9,068 nt of DNA from Candidatus Woesearchaeota archaeon (GCA_023267795.1 JAHFMP010000032.1:1-9068); one strand, 5' to 3'; numbered from the stretch's first letter, positions 1-5,822 are shown. Notes: generated by a model not told the origin, from the sequence alone. Translations and numbers: made by a program.

Positions 1-353
1 TGGTTTAATATCTCCAAGTCTTCCTTTTCGATTTCATCTGGCACTAATAAATGTCCCAACGCTATCTGAGCGGCATCGTGATCTGATACTTCGTATCCCT
101 TTGCTAAAATTGCCGCTTTTGCTGCGTACAGCATGGAATAATAAGAGATTGTTATAGCCCAATAATCCCAAAAGAGCTTCTTTGGCTGGTCTTTTGAAGG
201 TTGAATTTCTTTTGTGTGCTTAGCAATTAATAGACTATTCTCTGCTTTTTCAAGAAATATCTTGATCTTAAAAGATTGCGAGGATTTCTGGATTCTCTTC
301 TCTTGAACACATTCTTCAAACAATTGCTTATATTTTCTCTTATCAAACTCCAT
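1..353 (-). CDS. HEPN-domain protein, probable toxin of a HEPN/MNT pair (C-terminus outside window)
   Basis: Reading back from an ATG at 353-351, an uninterrupted frame of 117 codons runs off the left edge. The N-terminal ~35 residues are charged and helical. The core has the HEPN look: an amphipathic helix (FLEKAENSLLIAKH) followed by WAITISYYSMLYAAKAAILAKGYE, and then SDHDAA, matching the 'YY.M.YAA.A.L...G' helix of archaeal HEPN proteins. Known HEPN proteins of this kind are RNases or the target partner of a cognate nucleotidyltransferase. The diagnostic R-x4-6-H RNase motif is not in the visible part, so activity cannot be judged. The start lies inside the preceding MNT gene (11-base overlap, 343-353), implying co-translation. 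Base composition is less AT-rich than the MNT gene. The HEPN call rests on sequence pattern only. Confidence 0.8.
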   Translation of the reverse strand, partial: MEFDKRKYKQLFEECVQEKRIQKSSQSFKIKIFLEKAENSLLIAKHTKEIQPSKDQPKKLFWDYWAITISYYSMLYAAKAAILAKGYEVSDHDAAQIALGHLLVPDEIEKEDLEILN

Positions 354-915
354 TAAAAACACACTCCCAAAAGCCTTCCGGATTGCTCAAAATTATATGG
401 CTATATAATGCTTGCTTTCCTAAATTTTCTTCTTTATCTTTAAGCATTAATTTAAATTCCTTTTTTGTTATAAAAATTGGGTTTATTTTGATTTTGAATA
501 ATAATTCGTATTTTGAAAAAGAAATAGTTTTTTTGCCATTGTTATTTATTATCAAGAAATCTATGTCACTTTTCTCTGTTTGTGTTTTTTTAGCATAACT
601 TCCAAATAATACGATAATGTCCTTAGTATTAAGCTCGTGATAAATTTTTCTAATAATATGATATTTTTTTAAGTAATCCTTTCTTTCTTCATCTGAAGAT
701 ACAACTAAATGTGATTTTACTACTTTATTTTGTTTATCGAGTGCGATTATTTTAGATTTTCCAACTTCTTCAATGATTAATAAATCCTTTATAGAGTTGA
801 TAGTTCTATAAAAACTGGCATAAGGTATGTTCAATTCTCTGCTTAATTCGTGCATCGTGTACTTCCCATTGGGGTGTTTTCCAAGATGATTGATTATTTT
901 ATGGTTATTATCCAT
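343..915 (-). CDS. Winged-HTH + MNT-type nucleotidyltransferase, probable antitoxin/autoregulator
   Basis: This 190-aa protein has two domains. Residues ~1-60 form a winged helix-turn-helix (YTMHELSRELNIPYASFYRTINSI). Residues ~97-185 form a minimal nucleotidyltransferase: FGSYAKKTQTEKSDIDFLII supplies the G105-S106 and D117-x-D119 metal-binding motif, then the family's INPIFITKKEF strand and a C-terminal HIILSNPEGFWE helix. In known HEPN/MNT systems the MNT protein neutralises the HEPN toxin by nucleotidylation or by complex formation. The fused DNA-binding domain suggests that it also represses its own promoter. It precedes and overlaps the HEPN gene by 11 bases. The ATG at 915 is ~30 bases from a TATA box, so the mRNA is probably near-leaderless. 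The gene is strikingly AT-rich compared with the HEPN gene. MNT fold and wHTH are clear; the antitoxin role is inferred from context. Confidence 0.88.
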   Translation of the reverse strand: MDNNHKIINHLGKHPNGKYTMHELSRELNIPYASFYRTINSIKDLLIIEEVGKSKIIALDKQNKVVKSHLVVSSDEERKDYLKKYHIIRKIYHELNTKDIIVLFGSYAKKTQTEKSDIDFLIINNNGKKTISFSKYELLFKIKINPIFITKKEFKLMLKDKEENLGKQALYSHIILSNPEGFWECVFNGV

Positions 916-918
916 ATT

Positions 919-934
919 TGGATAATATTATCCA
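919..934. promoter_or_regulatory. 16-bp perfect palindrome, candidate operator of the MNT/HEPN operon
   Basis: TGGATAATATTATCCA is a perfect inverted repeat. It sits between the TATA box (941-949) and the ATG (915) of the wHTH-MNT gene. Read on the minus strand, ATGGATAAT begins at 935 and recurs at the start codon (915-907), giving a third half-site. A bound wHTH protein here would block transcription initiation, so autorepression is the simplest reading. That it is bound is inference. Confidence 0.6.
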
Positions 935-940
935 TAACTG

Positions 941-949
941 ATATATAAA
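941..949 (-). promoter_or_regulatory. TATA box of the MNT/HEPN operon
   Basis: On the minus strand this reads TTTATATAT, centred about 30 bases upstream of the ATG at 915. This is the archaeal TATA spacing for a transcript with a leader of only a few bases. No Shine-Dalgarno motif is evident before the ATG, which agrees. Confidence 0.65.
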
Positions 950-1018
950 CCTTTGCTTTAAGAAACTAAAAACTGCAAATGACAAAAGAGGTCTATGCTT
1001 GATTTAGAGAGAAAACTC

Positions 1019-1040
1019 GCGGTGGCGAAGTCAGGTTAAC
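1019..1040 (+). other. tRNA 5'-region-like (box A/D-loop) fragment
   Basis: The segment contains TGGCGAAGTCAGGTTAAC, which resembles positions 8-22 of many tRNAs: U8, G10, A14, G18-G19 and A21 fall in register. It is a local GC-rich patch in an AT-rich gap. The following bases do not close a D-stem and there is no anticodon or T-arm. If it is tRNA-derived it is only a remnant. Chance similarity is quite possible. Confidence 0.2.
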
Positions 1041-1053
1041 AACAATCCAACAA

Positions 1054-1446
1054 TCATCCACAATACGCTGCATCATTATGGTCTTTCATACAGCTCATTC
1101 CTTTTGGACATTGCTCTGCATTGCTATAAGTGTCTGTATATGTTTTATCATGATTCTGTGTACAACTGACACGCGCAATCATTTTATCATTTTGGCCAGT
1201 ACAGATATCTTTTTTAACAAGTGTTCCTCCTTCTTTATAGCTCAGCTTAATCATGTTTCCTTGATCAAGGCATAATGCCCATGAAGTATATGTAGATGTC
1301 TCAGATGCTTCGATAACTTTACCATAGAGATCATAACTATCACTGCTTGAATTTATATTGAGTATCATCACAATAAGCCCTACTGTAGCCACAATACCTA
1401 CTATTCCAAGAACGTATGCTCCATATCTCTCCTGATTAATTGACAT
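1054..1446 (-). CDS. Small membrane-anchored protein with six external cysteines, function unknown
   Basis: From the ATG at 1446-1444 the product is 130 aa. A longer GTG start at 1476 is possible, but a good Shine-Dalgarno site precedes the ATG. Residues ~8-31 form one hydrophobic helix (YGAYVLGIVGIVATVGLIVM), an uncleaved signal anchor. The ~100-residue remainder is polar and probably extracytoplasmic. It carries Cys at about 59, 82, 95, 113, 119 and 129, enough for three disulfides, with the C-terminal three in a tight CPKGMSC...YCG cluster. I recognise no family. The gene follows the PIN-like gene on the same strand by 32 bases and also has its own TATA-like box. A small secreted or surface disulfide-rich domain is the most that can be said. 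Confidence 0.75.
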   Translation of the reverse strand: MSINQERYGAYVLGIVGIVATVGLIVMILNINSSSDSYDLYGKVIEASETSTYTSWALCLDQGNMIKLSYKEGGTLVKKDICTGQNDKMIARVSCTQNHDKTYTDTYSNAEQCPKGMSCMKDHNDAAYCG

Positions 1447-1449
1447 ACA

Positions 1450-1456
1450 ATCACCT
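1450..1456 (-). promoter_or_regulatory. Shine-Dalgarno site deciding the ATG1446 start
   Basis: On the minus strand this reads AGGTGAT, complementary to the archaeal 16S 3' end. It ends 3 bases before the ATG at 1446. It argues for that start over the upstream GTG at 1476. Confidence 0.7.
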
Positions 1457-1478
1457 TTGCATATCTTTTTGTACACAC

Positions 1479-1850
1479 CTATAAAAATCTTTTTGTTTTA
1501 TAATTTTTAATTTCTTGTATGATCCATCTTACTAAGTCACTCGTAAGAAACAATGATGATTGTGTAGAAATCTTTTTGACAACTGAAATAGCCTCGTCTT
1601 TTCCTATTCGCTTTTCTCGAAAAGCTCGTAGAAGTATTCCTAAGCTTCCATGCACTTCCAGATGAAATATTTTTGCAATTTCTCTTGCTTCAAGATCATC
1701 AGTAAAGAAAAAAGATATTCTTTCTTGTTGAGCTAGTGCAATAGAGGTTGCTTCTCCCAAATCAAGATCATACTGTTCTGTTATTATTTTTGCAATATTC
1801 TTGTATTGAAGAGAAAGAGATGAACGAAGAATGTTTTTTATACTATTCAA
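1479..1850 (-). CDS. PIN-like (DUF3368/VapC-type) protein lacking its N-terminal third
   Basis: The 123-aa product matches the C-terminal two-thirds of DUF3368-type PIN nucleases: LDLGEATSIALAQQ (acidic E33), FFFTDDLEAREIAKIF (D51, D52), then HGSLGILLRAFREKRIG and a terminal helix SDLVRWIIQEIK. PIN RNases need a first catalytic Asp in an N-terminal 'SDTSPLI'-like strand. Nothing like it is present. A TAA immediately precedes the only upstream start, a TTG at 1850, and I see no such motif in the other minus frames upstream. Relatives are usually ~155-160 aa. The gene diverges from the DegT-like gene with only 40 bases between starts. It is probably a decayed toxin gene or an inactive remnant, although the body of the frame is intact. 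No VapB-like antitoxin is adjacent. Confidence 0.6.
   Translation of the reverse strand: MNSIKNILRSSLSLQYKNIAKIITEQYDLDLGEATSIALAQQERISFFFTDDLEAREIAKIFHLEVHGSLGILLRAFREKRIGKDEAISVVKKISTQSSLFLTSDLVRWIIQEIKNYKTKRFL
1480..1487 (-). promoter_or_regulatory. TATA-like box for the cysteine-rich small protein
   Basis: On the minus strand this reads TTTTTATA, centred ~38 bases before the ATG at 1446. Transcription would start near 1457, giving a short leader that just includes the Shine-Dalgarno site. It overlaps the end of the PIN-like gene, so the small gene may be transcribed alone or with it. Confidence 0.4.
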
Positions 1851-1859
1851 TTAACTATT

Positions 1860-1868
1860 TTTATAAAT
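1860..1868 (+). promoter_or_regulatory. TATA box for the DegT-like gene
   Basis: TTTATAAAT lies with its centre 27 bases upstream of the ATG at 1891, the spacing expected for a leaderless archaeal mRNA. The near-palindromic TATA element could also read toward the PIN-like gene, but it is too close to that gene's TTG start. Confidence 0.65.
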
Positions 1869-1890
1869 CTCTTTATCTTTTTCTCTTTTT

Positions 1891-2766
1891 ATGCTGATTA
1901 AAGAACAACAAGAAAAGCAAGAGAAGGAACTCAAAGACAAATGCCTGAAACTCCTGCGACAATATACAAAACATGATATTGTCAAGATAACAAGTTCTGG
2001 AGACGCAGCAATATTCGGTGCGCTTGTAATTGCAAAACAGCATGGCTGCAATACTGTCCTTGTTCCAGATCAAGGTGGCTGGCTTACATATCTCTCGTTT
2101 CCTAAAATTCTCAACATGATTGTTATAGAAATCAAAACAAACTATGGCCTTATTGATTTTGAAGAATTAGAAAAAGCAGCAAAAAAATATTCCAAATCTG
2201 CATTTTTGTTTGCAAGCTTTGCTGGCTATGCAGCACCGCAAAATCTTGAAGGCATTTATTCTCTCTGCAAAAAATATAATATTTTGATGATAGAAGATGC
2301 ATCAGGCTCTCTAAGTCATTCTCAACTCTGTAACGGCTCTTTCTCTGATATGATTGTCGGCAGTTTTGGGAAGTGGAAAATTGCAGATTTAGGATATGGC
2401 GGTTTTCTGAGCTGCAGAGATGGAATTATTACTCTTCAAATAAAGGAATTGAATATTCTTTCTCTGATACAAGAAAAACAAATGAACTATGGTATTCTTT
2501 TGAAGAAATTGCAAGGAGTTACTGGGCGGCTTCATTTTCTTCTTCAAAAAACAAAAGAAATTAAAGCACTCTGCAAAAAACAAGGATTTATTATGATTCA
2601 TGAAGATGCATATGGTATTGGGATTTTTGTCAAGTACAAAGATAATGAAGAAAAGCAAAGAATACTTGATTTTTGCAAAAACAATAATATTGAATACAAA
2701 GAATGTCCGCTGTACATTAAAGTTTTGGAAAATGCAATTTCTTTAGAGATAAAAAGGATTCACTAA
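1891..2766 (+). CDS. Short DegT/DnrJ/EryC1/StrS-like PLP aminotransferase
   Basis: This 291-aa protein has the fold-type I PLP signature of the DegT family. SSGDAAIFGAL (residues 35-45) is the phosphate-binding turn. VPDQGGW follows at 58-64. IEDASGS supplies D136 for the pyridine nitrogen. GSFGKWKIADLGYGGFLS (157-174) matches the 'SF...K......GGF' lysine motif, making K163 the likely Schiff-base residue. The C-terminal domain is short; typical DegT enzymes have about 370-400 residues, and the usual sugar-substrate-binding 'NYR' region is not seen. Family members aminate nucleotide-sugars or related ketones; the substrate here is unknown. The start at 1891 is supported by the TATA spacing. 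It is followed 39 bases later by a second PLP enzyme with its own promoter, so the two may act in related chemistry. Confidence 0.8.
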   Translation: MLIKEQQEKQEKELKDKCLKLLRQYTKHDIVKITSSGDAAIFGALVIAKQHGCNTVLVPDQGGWLTYLSFPKILNMIVIEIKTNYGLIDFEELEKAAKKYSKSAFLFASFAGYAAPQNLEGIYSLCKKYNILMIEDASGSLSHSQLCNGSFSDMIVGSFGKWKIADLGYGGFLSCRDGIITLQIKELNILSLIQEKQMNYGILLKKLQGVTGRLHFLLQKTKEIKALCKKQGFIMIHEDAYGIGIFVKYKDNEEKQRILDFCKNNNIEYKECPLYIKVLENAISLEIKRIH

Positions 2767-2772
2767 AGAAAG

Positions 2773-2783
2773 TTTTATATATT
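2773..2783 (+). promoter_or_regulatory. TATA box for the class III aminotransferase gene
   Basis: TTTTATATATT is centred 27-28 bases before the ATG at 2806. No Shine-Dalgarno motif precedes the ATG, consistent with a leaderless transcript independent of the upstream gene. Confidence 0.65.
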
Positions 2784-2805
2784 CTCTTCCTTAGAAATTA
2801 TTCCC

Positions 2806-4122
2806 ATGAAACAACAAATCAGAGTAAGTACTTCTCTTCCAGGTCCAAAATCCGCAAAGATTCTGGACAGATTGATGAAAGTAAATGGTGCCTGGAGCAT
2901 CAGCTATCCATTTGTCCATTCTGAAAGTGGTGAAGGAAATGGTTGTTATTTTGGGGACATTGATGGTAACATATTTCTCGATTTTGGAAGCCAGATTGCA
3001 TCAAATCCTCTAGGTTATAATCATCCAACACTGCTTCGTGTTTCCAAAGAATATCTTGGAAGAAGTCCACTAAAATTTGCAGGACAGGATTTTACAATCA
3101 AAGAACATCTTGATCTGCTGGAACAACTTATTCGAATCACCCCTAAACACATTGATGCTGGTTTTTTGATTAACAGCGGTGCAGAAGCAGTAGAAAACGG
3201 AATAAAAATTGCACTGCGGAAAAGGCCTGGTACAAAAATAGGAATTAGTTTTCGTGGTGCATTTCATGGAAGAACACTTGGCGCACTTTCTCTTACAAAC
3301 TCAAAAACAGTGCACAAAAAAAATTATTTTACATTTCCAATGCAGCGTCTTCCTTTTTCTGAAGCAGCAGGAGAAGAATTGCAGAGAATTATTGAACAAG
3401 ACGCTCCTTTTGAGAATATAGGATTTGTTATTCTTGAGCATGTACAAGGTGAAGGAGGTTATCATGTTGCAACACCAAAGATGGTTAATGACGTCAGAAC
3501 AATTACGAAACAATATGGGATTCCACTGATTGCTGATGAAGTACAATCAGGCATGGGTAGAACCGGACATTGGTGGGCATTTGAGCATTTTAAAATTTCT
3601 CCTGACATTATTACTGCAGGAAAAGCGTTGCAGGTTGGAGCAATGCTTGCAAATAAAAATCAATTTCCAAATGAGTCAGGAGCAATTTCCTCAACATGGG
3701 GTGGCGGCCATGCACTTGATCTTGCTAATGGCATTGCAACTATTGAAACAATTAAAAAAGAAAAATTGCTGCAAAAGAACACATTCCATGGAAGCTATTT
3801 GCGCAAAGGATTGTCTGATATTTCTAAAATCAGTAATATAGCAATACAAAATATAAGGGGTCTTGGATTAATGAATGCTTGTGATTTACCAACAAAAAAA
3901 ATGAGGGATGATCTTGTCTTGCAGCTCCTCAAGCAGGGAGTAGTAGTGCTTGGTTGTGGAAAGAGTGGAATTCGGCTTATTCCTCCGTATATTGTTACAA
4001 AAATAGAGATTGATATTTTTCTTGAGAATCTGGAAAGTGCACTGCGCATTTGCAGCAAAAAAGGACCTATACACAGTGGAACAATCTGCAAATATGGAAT
4101 GTGCGCCGAGAGTCATAGTTAA
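2806..4122 (+). CDS. Class III PLP-dependent aminotransferase or amino acid racemase
   Basis: This 438-aa cytoplasmic enzyme has the full class III layout. GDIDGNIFLDF (50-60) precedes the substrate region. NSGAEAVENGIKIA (123-136) and FRGAFHGRTLGA (149-160) bind PLP phosphate and stack on the ring. ILEHVQGEGG (209-218) follows. LIADEVQSGMGRTG (241-254) supplies D244, and IITAGKAL (268-275) supplies the Schiff-base K273. Close archaeal relatives include GabT-type transaminases and the broad-specificity amino acid racemases of Thermococcales. The stretch QVGAM...SSTWGGG around 276-301 instead resembles L-lysine 6-aminotransferase. The substrate therefore stays open between an omega-amino acid, lysine/ornithine and racemisation. 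About 20 residues at the C-terminus, with two Cys, look like an extra tail. It lies 39 bases after the DegT-like gene. Confidence 0.87.
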   Translation: MKQQIRVSTSLPGPKSAKILDRLMKVNGAWSISYPFVHSESGEGNGCYFGDIDGNIFLDFGSQIASNPLGYNHPTLLRVSKEYLGRSPLKFAGQDFTIKEHLDLLEQLIRITPKHIDAGFLINSGAEAVENGIKIALRKRPGTKIGISFRGAFHGRTLGALSLTNSKTVHKKNYFTFPMQRLPFSEAAGEELQRIIEQDAPFENIGFVILEHVQGEGGYHVATPKMVNDVRTITKQYGIPLIADEVQSGMGRTGHWWAFEHFKISPDIITAGKALQVGAMLANKNQFPNESGAISSTWGGGHALDLANGIATIETIKKEKLLQKNTFHGSYLRKGLSDISKISNIAIQNIRGLGLMNACDLPTKKMRDDLVLQLLKQGVVVLGCGKSGIRLIPPYIVTKIEIDIFLENLESALRICSKKGPIHSGTICKYGMCAESHS

Positions 4123-4134
4123 GTTATAAAAAAA

Positions 4135-4145
4135 TTTATATATAA
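4135..4145 (+). promoter_or_regulatory. TATA box for the repeat lipoprotein gene
   Basis: TTTATATATAA is a strong archaeal TATA element ~100 bases before the ATG at 4240. Transcription would start near 4166, so this mRNA would have a leader of ~75 bases, unlike the leaderless neighbours. Confidence 0.55.
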
Positions 4146-4239
4146 GCTTCATTGGAGAATAATAACAGCAAGAGAGTATACTGCAGTAAAGACAGAAATA
4201 AAGTAATTTCACAGTGAATACATAAATGAGTGTGAGACC

Positions 4240-5454
4240 ATGAAGCTATTTTTTTCAATTGTTTGTATTATTCTTTTTTTGGTTTTCGTTTCCTGCAGCC
4301 AAAAAATAACAACTGCTATTGAAGATCTTTCTGTCTCAAGTCCAATAACATTTGTGCCGTTAGAATCAACAAAATCAGGAAACTCCTATGTCAAAGTCAC
4401 GCAGCAGAATATTACTGAGGAGCAAACAGAGCCAAAATATGAGGAAAATAACGATAATGATGAAGAATTAGAAAAAAAAGTGTATAGAGAAGGTGATATG
4501 ATTGCATTTGACCCAATTGGTATTGATCCTGACGGAGATGTTATTACCTATACATACGGCAAACCTCTCAATGAAAAAGGACAATGGCAAACAGTGATTG
4601 GTGATGCAGGAACATATCAGGTTACAATTACTGCATCTGATGGAAAAACAGAAGTCGAAAAACGTGTCATTATTCTTGTTCTTTCTGCAAACAGAGCACC
4701 AACTATTGATGGCTTGGAAGACATGACTGTTGCAGAAGGAGATATGATTGTTCTTAATCCAAAGGTCTTTGACTATAATGGTGATGAAGTAACTGTTCTG
4801 TACAGCAAACCTTTTAATGAAAAAGGAGAATGGCAGACAGATTATGATGACAGTGGCACGTATGTCGCAAAAGTAACAGTGAGCGATGACCAAACAATTG
4901 TCGAACAACAGATTACTATTACAGTAACAAACACGAATAGAGCACCTGTTCTTGAAGAAATAAATCATGTCTCAGTATTTGCAGGAGAATTGATGAAAAT
5001 AACGCCAAAAGCAACTGATCCTGATGGAGATCCTGTTACACTGGCATTTAGTGTACCTTTAGATGCAAATGGGAATTGGCAAACAACAGAAAAAGATGTT
5101 GGAACATACACTGCAACAGTTATTGCAAGTGATGGCCAGCTGCAAGATGAAAAAATAGTTTCCATTATTATCAATCACAAAAATAAAGCACCAGTTATCA
5201 GCTTAGATGAGGTTCGTGCAGAAGAAACAGACAGAATTGTACTCAAGCCAACCATTGTTGATCTTGAAGGAGATGAATATACTGTTACGTATAGTGCACC
5301 TTTTGACAGCACAGGAGTATGGACAACTGATTATGATGATGCAGGAGAATATGTTGTCACAATTACTGCAACAGACAGTGAAGGAGCAACCAGTTCTTTA
5401 GATGCAACTGTCGTTGTTTACGAAAGAAACAGAGCACCGACGTTTCAAATATAA
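4240..5454 (+). CDS. Surface lipoprotein with four cadherin/Ig-like repeats
   Basis: The 404-aa product begins with a signal peptide, MKLFFSIVCIILFLVFVSC. Its VSC is a plausible lipobox with C19 as the lipid-modified residue. Residues ~20-80 are a Thr/Ser- then Asp/Glu/Asn-rich linker. Four beta-sandwich repeats follow. Each contains EGD-like residues, a D-x-x-GD motif (DPDGD, DYNGD, DPDGD, DLEGD) typical of calcium-binding cadherin-like or PKD-like domains, a 'P(L/F)...G.W.T' segment and 'D.GTY...(I/V).(A/V)(S/T)D'. The linker motif N(R/K)AP occurs at N151, N233, N315 and N397, exactly 82 residues apart. The protein ends as TFQI directly after the fifth N(R/K)AP. It probably extends from the membrane as an adhesin or cell-surface stalk; the partner is unknown. 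The start is preceded by a weak GTGAG ribosome-binding motif at 4232-4236. Confidence 0.8.
   Translation: MKLFFSIVCIILFLVFVSCSQKITTAIEDLSVSSPITFVPLESTKSGNSYVKVTQQNITEEQTEPKYEENNDNDEELEKKVYREGDMIAFDPIGIDPDGDVITYTYGKPLNEKGQWQTVIGDAGTYQVTITASDGKTEVEKRVIILVLSANRAPTIDGLEDMTVAEGDMIVLNPKVFDYNGDEVTVLYSKPFNEKGEWQTDYDDSGTYVAKVTVSDDQTIVEQQITITVTNTNRAPVLEEINHVSVFAGELMKITPKATDPDGDPVTLAFSVPLDANGNWQTTEKDVGTYTATVIASDGQLQDEKIVSIIINHKNKAPVISLDEVRAEETDRIVLKPTIVDLEGDEYTVTYSAPFDSTGVWTTDYDDAGEYVVTITATDSEGATSSLDATVVVYERNRAPTFQI
4480..5454 (+). repeat. In-gene tandem repeats with an 82-codon period
   Basis: Repeat units, marked by the N(R/K)AP motif, begin at 4690, 4936, 5182 and 5428, a constant 246-base step. A first unit at 4480-4689 lacks the leading motif and a fifth stops after eight codons. 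The copies are diverged in DNA sequence but keep codon-level spacing, so they arose by domain duplication and have not been recently homogenised. Confidence 0.8.
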
Positions 5455-5456
5455 TA

Positions 5457-5466
5457 AAATTTATTA
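5457..5466 (+). promoter_or_regulatory. Possible TATA element for the RHH-like gene
   Basis: AAATTTATTA just after the lipoprotein stop is a modest TATA match. Initiation ~27 bases on, near 5489, would give a ~100-base leader that contains the inverted repeats at 5489-5576. The match is weak. Confidence 0.3.
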
Positions 5467-5476
5467 ACAAGAACAT

Positions 5477-5576
5477 CTTATAGATGACTTTGAATAACCT
5501 CGATTTTGGAAATTTTATTCGAAGGCATCTATTGAGAATTTTGACAATTTGATAGTTATTCAAAATTCTCTATAAG
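5477..5576. repeat. Compound inverted repeat / foldable element upstream of the RHH-like gene
   Basis: CTTATAGA (5477-5484) pairs with TCTATAAG (5569-5576), and TTTGAATAAC (5489-5498) pairs with GTTATTCAAA (5555-5564), separated by symmetric 4-base interior gaps. Inside, CCTCGA (5498-5503) can pair with TCGAAGG (5519-5525) with one bulge. A competing hairpin is perfect over 11 pairs: GAGAATTTTGA (5534-5544) with TCAAAATTCTC (5560-5570). The two folds share 5560-5564 and so are mutually exclusive. It could be a leader RNA switch, an operator cluster for the adjacent DNA-binding protein, a terminator, or a small palindromic insertion. Confidence 0.55.
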
Positions 5577-5591
5577 TTAGAGAGGGAAACT

Positions 5592-5801
5592 ATGGCAAAA
5601 ATCAATTTAACAATATCTGACAACGTTATGATAGAAATGGAAGAAATGAAGAGGCATCTCGGGGTTGGTTCTCTTGTAGAAGTAATTTGGACTAGTGTTT
5701 CTCTAACTCGCTGGCTTGATAAAGAAAAACAACAAGGACATGAGATTATTGTAAGAGATAACAAAAATAAGGAAGATAAAATACTCACATCTTTTAGATA
5801 A
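5592..5801 (+). CDS. Small ribbon-helix-helix (CopG/Arc-like) DNA-binding protein
   Basis: The 69-aa product starts AKINLTISDNVMIEMEEMK, a beta-strand then helix, followed by GVGSLVEVIWTSVSLTRWLD as the second helix. This is the ribbon-helix-helix pattern, with the common 'lxxWLxxExxxGxEIIVRD' extension ending in a charged beta-hairpin and tail. Such proteins are dimeric transcription regulators that insert an N-terminal beta ribbon (here K3-I4-N5-L6-T7) into the DNA major groove. AGAGAGGG at 5579-5586 is a weak ribosome-binding candidate for the ATG at 5592. No toxin partner is adjacent, so it is probably a stand-alone regulator. Inverted repeats directly upstream could be its operator. The family call is by pattern. 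Confidence 0.68.
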   Translation: MAKINLTISDNVMIEMEEMKRHLGVGSLVEVIWTSVSLTRWLDKEKQQGHEIIVRDNKNKEDKILTSFR

Positions 5802-5822
5802 ATAGAAATCGACTTTTGTAAA

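Noticed and set aside
937..1053. C/D-box RNA or intact tRNA in the intergenic gap
   Set aside because: No paired C and D boxes and no closed cloverleaf were found; only a D-arm-like patch is visible.
1447..1476. GTG start at 1476 for the cysteine-rich protein
   Set aside because: The Shine-Dalgarno AGGTGAT sits directly before the ATG at 1446, and the GTG would precede the inferred transcription start.
3795..4212. Overlapping minus-strand frames opposite the class III aminotransferase
   Set aside because: They are shadows of a well-conserved enzyme, with no recognisable motif and no ribosome-binding site.
4468..4968. 166-aa open frame on the minus strand opposite the lipoprotein
   Set aside because: It is antisense to a clear signal-peptide plus repeat protein. 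Its Cys/Asn/Phe/Ile-rich composition and internal repetition mirror the repeats of the sense gene.
4690..5427. CRISPR-like regular spacing
   Set aside because: The 246-base regularity is in-frame protein domain repetition. The repeats are long and diverged, not short identical repeats with unique spacers.
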